Shown here: positions 48,931-64,000 of the stretch, piece by piece
Position numbering within the stretch: position 1 is the first letter of the stretch
Layout of the letters: each line of letters starts with the position of its first letter
Assembly: GCA_025267735.1 (NCBI GenBank)
Contig: CM046301.1
Coordinates: forward strand, 62,763,872-62,827,871
Source: Mactra quadrangularis
Taxonomy: Eukaryota; Mollusca; Bivalvia; Venerida; Mactridae
Direction: 5' to 3'
Length of the DNA: 64,000 nt
Notes under the pieces: model-generated
Databases searched by the model: none
What the model was told of the DNA's origin: nothing
The model's input: the letters and a program-made list of their open reading frames with translations, nothing else
Translations under genes and position numbers: made by a program

Positions 48931-49881
48931 GTTATAATAGTATGCTGATGACAAAATACTTCAAATCATTAGTTTCTGACCTCTTCCTATAACAAATGTC
49001 TAAAAGACATCAAAGCGCCGATAGCGCTGTCAGACATGGGGTTTTGGCAGAGTATATAGCTGTATACAACTCATGGAAGCGATTCAAGGGACCTTTACCT
49101 TACATAAACTAGATAAGATGTACACGTGCTTCTTATCGTCTGCTTGTTAATGCGTAATGCGGACTATATTAATATCAGTGGTAATTATCCCTTTATTTGC
49201 ACGAGCACAACCGAATGTAATCGTCCGCGACAAATTTTGATGAGGATTTGCCACAGTCTACTACTAAACATGGGGAAACCCCATGTAAAAATAGGACATC
49301 AGGGTTGATTTCATGGACCTCAAGTAATGACTCTTGAAAGTATAAACAATGTGTCCTGCTATACACTCATAATTATGATCCTTACACAATATGATAAACA
49401 CTGATAACAAAGATCAGTGCATAAGTAAACACTGTCATGCTAACAGCACTAACCTTCCTTTATTCTTTACACACTTGAAATAAATTCGGATAATTTTTAT
49501 CCGAAATACGGAATAGCAAAATTAATTTGACAAGGAAATGCAATGACAATGCAACAACTTGAAAGAATGTCACGTAAAAGTAAACTACGCATTCAAACTA
49601 AATAAACAAACTTATTTAAAATCATTTTTACCATAGATCGACGCCTGTGTCAGGAAAAATAATGACTTGTCTCAATTGATTCTACAATAAGGGAGGTAAC
49701 TTCGCCAAAACTCCGGAAACGATTTTTTTCGGAATAGTTTGGTTTTTATAATGAAAATTAATTGGACCAAGATATTGAAAATGGACAGGAGAGCTCACTG
49801 ATGACAGAGAAAAACAAATCATAAAAAAACATACTTAACTTTTAACCCTGAATGGAGTGATTGCCATTTTAGTAATTAACA

Positions 49882-56631
<6,750 letters not shown>

Positions 56632-57796
56632 TAATGGTGTACTTCTAGTCATCTGTATTATATATAAACCTAAGAAAATCTAATAATCATCATGAACTTA
56701 ATTGTATATTCCAGTGTTGGGATGGGGTCAAGAGTTGCCTCCTTCTTGAATTCTCAGTGGAATTGGGACTTTGAACCCCAATTAAACATATAATTTCTAA
56801 AATTATGCCTTCCTTTTGGGCATAACTTGCACTTGAAGAACATTTCATTCATTTTTTTTAAAAGTTTGAACCCCATTCCTTTGGAAAAAAATCTCAAGCT
56901 GCCATTTTGATATACTAGAGTACTGTGACTGATTGATTGAAAAACTTTATACATGGTATTTGCCTTTTTGTCTCACATCAACTCAATGATGATTTGGGTG
57001 CTAGTATTTAATTCAAAATCATGATCCATGATAAGTTAGATTAAAGTGCAAGGACTCACCAAACAGTGTATACTTTTTGTTGCGCATCACATCTCCTATT
57101 TCAGTTTATAAATACTTGCAAACACCCTGGAAAACGTACCAACATTATTCCCTTTCAGCGCGCTACATAGACAAGTCTTCATTGTTTCATGAAAAGGAAT
57201 AATGTTGGCAGGTTTTCCAGGGCATTTGCAAATTGTACAAAACTGATGTATACACTTTTCTGCTTATCCTGAGGTAGGTATCATGGAAATCTGACAAGAA
57301 TTAAAATACTTACAGCTCTTTAAAACACTGATTAGAGGCGGATTGTTCAGTTTTCTTCTTGAAACCATTTGTAATGTCATAGTCACATGGTATTGCTTTC
57401 ATGACTTTTGGTAGATGCAGAAATTGTCAATTTTTTAGTTTCTGTATTATTACACAGTGTAGATCTATAGATATTTGCATTTTGAATGGAGTATTTTGAT
57501 ATTTGGTAGCCATGTGTATTGGTATTTAAAAATGAATATTTTTTTTAGTCACTTAACTGTTATCCATCAAGCCTTTGATCTGATAATTCATTGAATATTC
57601 ATAAAAAATAACTATCCTTAAAGATTAATTTTTTGAAAATTGTATGTCAATTTTTTAAAACATATTTTCAATATGAAAAGAGTGCTATACCAAATGTGGT
57701 ATACAAATGTATATTAATAATGACAATTACTTAAAGAATCTGTTATGTTACCAAGTTACTTATTATCCATTACAGCCATTGCCTTAACCCAATATA
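56632..57796. other. RWDD4 3' flank / likely 3' UTR
   Basis: AT-rich sequence downstream of the RWDD4 stop, with one strong foldback (57116-57230) and no further coding signal. Confidence 0.5.
57116..57230. repeat. strong foldback downstream of RWDD4
   Basis: The left arm TTGCAAACACCCTGGAAAAC plus GTACCAACATTATTCC pairs with the right arm GGAATAATGTTGGCAGGTTT plus TCCAGGGCATTTGCAA. The loop is about 45 nt. The outer flanks GTGTATACTTTT and GATGTATACACTTTT also correspond in part. It may be a small MITE or a transcribed hairpin. Confidence 0.75.
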
Positions 57797-58080
57797 ATCC
57801 GGGTCGATAGCGCAGTTGGTAGCGTGCCGGGATTTGGAATCTTGTGCCCGAGGGGGTGCGGGTTCAAATCCCACCCGGGGAGGTTATACCCTTCCATGAA
57901 AATTTGACAATAATGTCGATTTTCCTCCATTGATTAGATAATATGGAGAAGTTTCCGGCCTTGTGGAAGGGTAGGTGAGTACTGGTTATAGACAATGGTC
58001 CAGGAAAGCTAGGTTAGGTGCGCTGGACGCTGTAAATGACCTAAATTGTGTTGACACGGCGTTAACTTCAATAAATAAAC
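57797..58080 (+). mobile_element. tRNA-derived SINE S1, well-preserved copy
   Basis: GGTCGATAGCGCAGTTGGTA and GGTTCAAATCCCACCCGGGG boxes are present and the body is nearly identical to 337-626. It ends CAATAAATAAAC. Confidence 0.85.
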
Positions 58081-58257
58081 ACTTAACCCAATAGCTCTAA
58101 GTCTGGGACTTGTAAAAATTTATTTGAGCTTGTGAAAATTTCTTATTTCATAAACTCAGGCAGTTGATAAGTTTGCCAATTACTGAATATTGGCTAAAGA
58201 ATATTTAAGGCAAAGGCTGCGTTAGTTTTAAAACTAATTGCTAGTTCATTATAACAT

Positions 58258-58405
58258 TGGGTCTGTTGCCTAAGCATATTGCTATGTAGGGCATTGTGTC
58301 CTGGTACCCTTCCTACATTAAAAGGAATAATTATGTAAATTGTAATATCAAATTGAGGGTATCAAGTAACAAAACGATAAGTAGCGATATGATTTGGCAA
58401 AAGTC
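58258..58405. mobile_element. short foldback MITE, family E
   Basis: GTTGCCTAAGCATATTGCTA and GTAGCGATATGATTTGGCAA with the shared GGTACCCT core. Confidence 0.6.
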
Positions 58406-58474
58406 CATTATGAGTATATTTTAGTACAGTTTTAGTGTATATTTGATGCAATATTGTTAATACATTGTATTTTG

Positions 58475-58480
58475 AATAAA
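58475..58480 (+). terminator. candidate polyadenylation signal for RWDD4
   Basis: AATAAA lies about 1.85 kb downstream of the RWDD4 stop. If used, the 3' UTR would contain the foldback repeat at 57116-57230 and the SINE at 57797-58080. An earlier signal cannot be excluded. Confidence 0.25.
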
Positions 58481-59282
58481 TTAATTTATGCTTACTGGCC
58501 GGTGTTCTTCTATTATAAATGGTTTACTTGTGGATTGGGTCGTCACAATTACTAAAAACTGAAAATATTGTAAGCTTATTACAAATTAGAAAATGGTTTC
58601 GGTTGATTGTTGGCAATTCTAATTTATACCTTACACTGCTGTCTTTCCATATTGTCGAGGATCAAACTCATAGGTACAAAAATACAGTCTAAAACTGACT
58701 TACAATGTCTGCTTATGTGGAAAGTGAAAAAAGGCTGTATAACAATAGCCAATGCTATAATGCACATAATGCATCCTTATGGAGTGGACAAACCTTAATT
58801 AAGCCTCAAAACTTCATCATTAGTAGACTCACAGAACTCGGAGAAATGGAAATTCAGCTTTTTTTCTTTAAAGTGGCTACACCCTTGTTTTCTAACATAC
58901 ATAGGGTGATACAGAGTAGCAAAAATGGTAACATTGATAGAACAATCACAGATCTGGATTATGTTATACATGCAGATCAAGATTTATTTCTTAAGCAATA
59001 GGTCAACAGACTCATGTAAACATACATAACATATGCTTGGGTCCAAATGTTTCTTTACACATGTAATTTTGTCTATTTTCACTTTTTACTTACTGAAAAT
59101 TTTGCCGACACATTCTTATTTTAGATTTATAAAACATAAAGAACATAATAGATGATTCATGTTAAACTGTATATTAGTTGTGAAACTTATGACTACTTGT
59201 AAAGTATATCAAAGTATACTTCTAAACATCAAAACTGTGCGAAGAAACTTCGGGATCCCAGGGTAGTTTATGTATATTTTTT

Positions 59283-59545
59283 GTTGGGTTTAATGCCATA
59301 GCAACATTGTGCAGATCATATTACAGCAGTCAATCAACCTACTGGTCCTTGAAGGGCTAATCTCTGGATAAAGCTGTTAACCAGTTACTACACCCATACT
59401 TCAGTCAGTGACTGACAACTGCCCTAAGGAGAATGGCCACAAAAACTTTTTCATGACCTAAATCCACAAAAGTATGCTACACTCGGGAATTGAACCCATG
59501 ACCCCTCGATCAGTAGACTTGTTTGCTACCAAACCATATGGCAAG
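59283..59545 (-). mobile_element. tRNA-derived SINE, third type
   Basis: On minus, a CGAGGGGTCATGGGTTCAAT B-box-like end and a GGGTTTAATGCCATAG tail (plus strand) flank a distinct body. Confidence 0.55.
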
Positions 59546-59796
59546 TGTCATTGAATATATAATCATAAGACAATGACATAATTACTATTTATAAATGGCC
59601 CTTTTCACAAAACATCTTACGATAAAAATAATCACAAATGGAAAGCAGGAAACCTTAATAATACATAGATTTTTGGGCAATCTTTTCCAAATGTTATTGA
59701 AAAATGTAAAATATTGTATATCTCTTGAATATCATATAGTCTCGTTTATTATCCCTCTGACTTTGAAATGCAAAATTTATGAACTCATCATCATCA

Positions 59797-60120
59797 TCAT
59801 CATCATCCGGTTTATTTTAAACAGGCCGTTGATTATTCCTTGGTAAGGGTGAGGCCTGTGTGTCTGGTCTTGAACGAAGCCTTCCTCTCCATTGTTGGCG
59901 ATCTTCAGGGCTGATTCCATCCATTTTCAGCTCAAGCCGGTCACGCTTAACCAGGTCTTCCCAGGTTAGCTTCGGTCTGCCTTGGCCCCGGTGTGCAGTG
60001 ACGTTCAAATTTCTGACTAGGGAGATCCAGCTTGTGCTACGTTCTACGTGGCCAATCATCCATCTCAGTCTGTTTGTTCGGAGAACGTCAGCAATATCTC
60101 TGATTACAATAACTTTTTTC
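59797..60120 (-). mobile_element. LINE polymerase 3' end
   Basis: The minus strand gives LRTNRLRWMIGHVERSTSWI, then GRPKLTWEDLVKRDRLELK, DRQQWRGRLRSR and a short ATG repeat (plus CATCAT at 59789-59806). It belongs to the same general family as 41760-42090. It starts about 160 bp downstream of the DTD2 stop. Confidence 0.8.
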
Positions 60121-60213
60121 GTAAGAATTTTGTGAAAAGGTGCACTAACTGGTTTGTAGGAAAATGACCAGCTGCGGTCCAATTATAATGTAACATATAA
60201 GTTTGAAATGTAT

Positions 60214-60219
60214 TTTATT
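60214..60219 (-). terminator. candidate polyadenylation signal for DTD2
   Basis: AATAAA on the minus strand lies about 62 bp downstream of the DTD2 stop, a plausible distance for a short 3' UTR. A LINE 3' end starts just beyond it on the same strand. Confidence 0.45.
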
Positions 60220-60280
60220 TATCATTTACAAGTACATATACATCAAAAACAAAATGGATTGCACATAAACTATCACAAAA

Positions 60281-62637
60281 TCAAAATTCTAGAACATGAG
60301 AATATGGTCCATTGGTATCCATAGAAAACACTTGTCTGTTTCCATAAGTCCCAAATCTAACTACAGTTTGTTTTTCTTTACATTTTTCAGATTTCATCAT
60401 GGCCTCTTCACACATTTGTACAAACTTTGTATATAAGTTCTGACCTATTTCTTTGTTAACATTTCTATGATACTGCATCTTTTTACCTGAAAAAATAATA
60501 ACAGATTAATACTTGTAAGCATTAAGCAGCTCTGTAGCCTGTTCAATTACACAAAACGTTACAAAACGTTCAGTAAGGATACATTCGGAACTCCTCGACC
60601 ATTCACTGCGATTAATCTTGGACATATTTAGACACTATTTTGAAACTACCGGTGTTGAAGTAAACAAATATATGATCATTTAGGCAATTAGTGATGTTTC
60701 GTTTTTAGTCCGTAAATTTTAAAACATCACTCATTGCCTTAACAATCGCATATTTGTGTATTAGATGAGATTATTTGCAGTGAATGGCCGAGGAGTTCCG
60801 AACGTTCTGTAACGTTTTGTGTAATTGAACAGGCTAGTGGTATAATCCAACAGAATTAACCTGAGAATGAACTACCTAATTATAATAATTACACACTTCA
60901 CTTACATTAAATCTTGAGTTTCCGTATGCGTGTATACGGTTATACACGTGTTTATAACAACCGATGTGACTATAAATCAATTTATTAAAAGTGGCATGTT
61001 ATTGTACTTTGAATTTTGAACACAATAGTTTTTGGGGAAACAAGTAAGTCAGCAAATTTATTGCACAGTTTCAAAGTATTTATTCTTATGAAAACAACAT
61101 TAATTGTCCAGTATGTTAATCTTGCCGAATGTTTCCTATTAAGGGCCATTTACAAACGAAAACAAGAATAGACTGTAAATATTGAGTTTAAAATATTCTG
61201 CATAAAGATCCAGCTCAGGTTTATTATGTTGGACTATAACGGTGCTGTGTGAGACTGCAGGATTTTATAACCCAGAGGTCTCACATTATATCCTGATTTT
61301 TAGTTTGAAAAGAAGCAAAATATCATCTCCATATTTAAAGTAAAATATAATGCCTTTTAATATGGTATAAAAGTTAGTAGATCTAACATTAGTAGAAAAT
61401 AACAAAATCTGCTGGTATTCTAAGAATATAACTTAACTTAATGGCTACCAAGAGTGTCGCCAAAAGGTACCTCATTACAGTGTAGTATCTAAGACCATTT
61501 CAAATACCTTCGAGATTTTCTACGCAGTTATACCTCGGACATTATTAGGGGTAGAAATTTAATACAACAAGTTGTAAGACCTGCAAATAACTTGCTGGTT
61601 AGTAGAGCTATTGTTGTTTACACATGAAGGTTCCAAGTGAATATCAACAAACAAGTTGCCAGCTAATCTGATAATTAGCCACAATACAACTTAACGAATT
61701 CTTCCCTATTTAAAATGGCCTAGGCTAATCTCCATATACATTGTAAACATAACCAGTTGTCTATTTTTATAAATTACACAACTCAGATTTACATAGTTTG
61801 AACATTTATCAATAATATTTCATTAGAAGTACAATGTCTTACATGTAGTATTTCTGTGTAGGTCAGGCCATTTTACCACAGAAACCAAATTTCATTAAAT
61901 TCACATTTTCTACTGAAAACAGGTTAGAACTACTAGTAACCCCTATATTATGTCTGAGGCTTATCCGTTCAAAATGCACAGTGCCATCCAAAATTATATT
62001 TACACTCGGTTTTTTTTCATTATTCATTAAGACAAATTTTGTTTTAGATATATTTACACATGACACATTGTCAAGACATACATGTCATAGATTGTAACAT
62101 TTGTAAGAAGAGTAATGATACTTTATACAATTGTAATTGTAATACATATATAAATGTATTTGAAAATATGTTTCTAAATTCTCAAGTATTGATTAAAATT
62201 TAAAAAAACAATCACACATTTACAAATAAGTAAAGATAATTATGGATAACTCAGTATCAATGACATAGGAGGTACAAATTAAAGCCAAATTTATCAAAAA
62301 GTCATTTTTGAAAAAAAAAGTTACGACAGTTTTCAGTCAAGCCCTCGACATGTAGCTTTACCTTTTAAGTTACCGCCCATTGTAGCTTGTGGAATGATAA
62401 GGATATCACCAGGTAGATCTAATACTGATACAAGTTTACCTTTTAAGTTACCGCCCATTGTAGCTTGTGGAATGATAAGGATATCACCAGGAAGATCTAA
62501 TACTGATACAAGTTTACCTTTTAAGTTACCACCCATTGTAGCTTGTGGAATGATAAGGATATCACCAGGAAGATCTAATACTGATACAAGTTTACCACTA
62601 TCATCTTCACTTAAACATGCATTTACTATTGATTTTA
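60281..62637 (-). CDS. DTD2: DTD2/ATD, D-aminoacyl-tRNA deacylase 2 family, last two exons (5' part outside window)
   Basis: Exons seen: 62362-62637 (276 bp, entered in phase needing two bases) and 60281-60486 (206 bp, TGA at 60281-60283). Enzymes of this family hydrolyse mischarged aminoacyl-tRNA; animal DTD2, also called ATD, is described as a chiral-relaxed deacylase clearing L-Ala from tRNA-Thr. Evidence: [20 protein letters not shown], then [17 protein letters not shown] with the catalytic-type PQAT motif, then [15 protein letters not shown], and the C-terminal [16 protein letters not shown] followed by YSHVLEF, the family's NGP motif and terminal EF. The splice joins LKG|K, giving KKMQYH as in vertebrates. 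The long exon contains the PQAT segment three times (separate entry). I found no plausible upstream exon between 62638 and 64000, so the N-terminal part is presumably to the right. The gene is convergent with RWDD4. Confidence 0.92.
60535..60836. mobile_element. MITE family D, copy 2
   Basis: Same ends as 8523-8829 (TAGCCTGTTCAATTAC / GTAATTGAACAGGCTA). It lies within the DTD2 intron, its nearer end about 50 bp from the last exon's acceptor. Confidence 0.85.
60841..61239. mobile_element. MITE family B, copy 3
   Basis: Left TATAATCCAACAGAATTAAC, right TTTATTATGTTGGACTATA. It lies in the DTD2 intron immediately next to the family D copy. Confidence 0.8.
62360..62593 (-). repeat. DTD2: three tandem 78-bp in-frame copies inside the DTD2 penultimate exon
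   Basis: Units in plus coordinates: 62516-62593 (first in the transcript), 62438-62515, 62360-62437. Each encodes 26 residues, covering [19 protein letters not shown] and then GGNLKGK. The copies differ at two positions, both synonymous: GGT/GGC (Gly) and CTT/CTA (Leu). In the transcript each unit ends TTAAAAG|GTAAA, the same context as the real exon donor. Possible donors therefore give exons of 120 bp (62518-62637), 198 bp (62440-62637) or 276 bp (62362-62637), all in the same phase. Confidence 0.95.
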
Positions 62638-64000
62638 CTGAAATCAAAGTAAGACAAAATACAAATGTATATCAAGAAAACAAAATGTGGTGCGTATTAT
62701 GTCTTGGGTTCATATAATAAGAGAATACTGTATGCTATAGTGGCTAGTTTAATACTGTCTAGTAATTACTAGAGTACATGTTACAAATACTATACAGAAG
62801 GCGTGGCTTATCAGCACGTTTAACAGTAGTACAACATGATTGGTAGAATGTAAAAACGCAACAGTGCGTTTCACAAAAAAAAAACTTACGATAAAAAATA
62901 TCATGAGACAAAAACAGGAAAATTTCAGGTTGAATTTTTTTCTGGGTTTTACTCAGAATTCGATACACATATATGGATGACAAAAAACCCAATAAAACCT
63001 TTTGTTGCAATTTGTTTGACATCAAGATGCATATTGTGCTAACATGAGTGGCCTACAAGCTATTTTAATCCCGTGTAAACACAATTTGGGTCATTTTCTG
63101 GCAGCCAGCACACCTAACCCAGCTTTCCTGGACTCTTGTCTATAACCAGTACTCACCTATCCCTCCACATGGCTGGAAACTTCTTCATATAACATACTAA
63201 TGGAGGAAAGTTGACATTGTTGTTAAATTTTCATGGAAAAGTATAACTGTTTCAGGTGGGATTTGAACCCACCTCTTTGAGAAACTAGAATGGAAATCCT
63301 GGAAAGCCACCCGAGTTTCACAAAACAAGCTAAAGAACATTCATATAAACAAAACTAAATTATACAGTTCAGTTGCCATTACTTGCTGATACCTTACACA
63401 TTCACAATCAATTGTATCATTATTTGGAATTTACTTGCTGTATATAAATGAAAATGTATTATGGGCTGGTGGCCTTTTTGTACTAATAAACAGTTATACC
63501 GGAATTGCTACTGGTTTGATCAACACAAGCTTTTAGAATATAATTGTTTTTGGTCACAAAATTTTAATCCCCCCATTTCAGAAAACAAAGCAGAAAATTT
63601 GTTTATTTCATGGATTCAAATTAAAAAACTTTTGTCTTTCTCTAAATTCTGTAACAATTTCAGACCAAAATAACAATATACATAAACACCTTTAAAGGTG
63701 AGTCACTTTATTATCAATTCATATAAACATATCACAAAGAGCTGAGAAGTTGTAAACAGTTTGATCAATGTAAAAATTGTGTATAAATTAGTGTTAATGA
63801 AAACCAATCTGTAGGTACAATAAGGAGGTCCTCACAGTTAGAACATTTATCATCCAAGCATGACTCATAATTTTGTAGGCTTGAAGCTTTGATTAAAAGA
63901 AGGGCTGGAAAAACAATATCTGAATATTCCGATCGTCACCAAGTATTCGAATATTAAAAAACAAATACAAATATTCGAAATTCTCAGCATAAAAAATGTT
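62638..64000. other. DTD2 intron, running off the window
   Basis: Contains the S1 SINE copy at 63062-63320 and the start of another hAT-like AGGGCTG element near 63900. No DTD2 exon is recognisable, so the 5' exon or exons are expected further right. Confidence 0.6.
63062..63320 (-). mobile_element. tRNA-derived SINE S1, diverged copy
   Basis: Body CTTGTCTATAACCAGTACTC and GTGGGATTTGAACCCACCTC are present; the tRNA-like head is partly lost. Confidence 0.75.

Larger units (their letters stand above)
46531..49881. promoter_or_regulatory. divergent intergenic region between TRAPPC11 and RWDD4
   Basis: The region holds the start regions of both genes. Its left two-thirds are repeats: a nested LINE at 46730-48370 and tRNA-like repeats at 48440-48930. 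About 0.9 kb (roughly 48950-49880) next to RWDD4 shows no recognisable repeat and is the likely promoter zone for RWDD4 and perhaps for an upstream noncoding exon of TRAPPC11. No TATA box or CpG island stands out. Confidence 0.5.

Noticed and set aside
58705..59001. 98-residue plus-strand open frame between RWDD4 and DTD2
   Set aside because: No recognisable family, ordinary composition for AT-rich noncoding DNA, and overlapping frames on both strands of similar length.
62394..62717. Plus-strand open frame with three repeats across the DTD2 exon
   Set aside because: It is the antisense of the triplicated DTD2 exon; the minus-strand reading matches the enzyme family.

Overview
This is a eukaryotic, animal-type, AT-rich window. 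All three genes are spliced, with GT-AG introns made largely of transposon debris. The protein sequences and repeat types (tRNA-derived SINEs, Helentron-like tandem-core elements, hAT- and MITE-like foldbacks) point to a lophotrochozoan, most likely a bivalve mollusc. The species cannot be fixed from this sequence alone.

Three protein-coding genes can be supported. (1) Minus strand, 46530 down to 4242: a complete 28-exon gene for TRAPPC11 (TRAPP III trafficking complex subunit, 'foie gras' family). I joined the exons by hand; the frame stays open throughout and gives 3369 nt, or 1122 residues plus stop. (2) Plus strand, 49882-56631: a complete six-exon RWDD4 gene (RWD-domain protein, 190 residues). 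It sits head-to-head with TRAPPC11, an arrangement I recall also from vertebrates, with about 3.35 kb between the two ATGs. (3) Minus strand, 62637 down to 60281: the last two exons of DTD2/ATD, a D-aminoacyl-tRNA deacylase-family proofreading enzyme. Its 5' exon or exons lie beyond the right edge of the window.

The most unusual feature is in DTD2. The penultimate exon carries three in-frame 78-bp tandem copies of the segment encoding the catalytic PQAT region. Each copy ends in a duplicate of the exon's own 5' splice-donor context. The exon therefore has three nested, phase-equivalent donors, and using the first would restore a normal single-copy protein.

The rest is repeats. 1-4241: SINE, decayed LINE reverse transcriptase and a MITE downstream of TRAPPC11. 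TRAPPC11 introns: many elements, including a 3-kb tandem array at 28.6-31.6 kb carrying a nuclear-receptor-like TGACCTTGACCTTTGACC motif, and a 13-copy 23-bp minisatellite at 16.0 kb. 46.5-49.9 kb (between the divergent genes): a nested LINE and tRNA-like repeats. 56.6-60.3 kb (between convergent RWDD4 and DTD2): a foldback repeat, two SINEs and a LINE 3' end. Several Helentron-like families share one architecture (AACAAGA end plus terminal hairpin plus inverted subterminal repeat), and four copies of one family lie within about 75 bp of exons.
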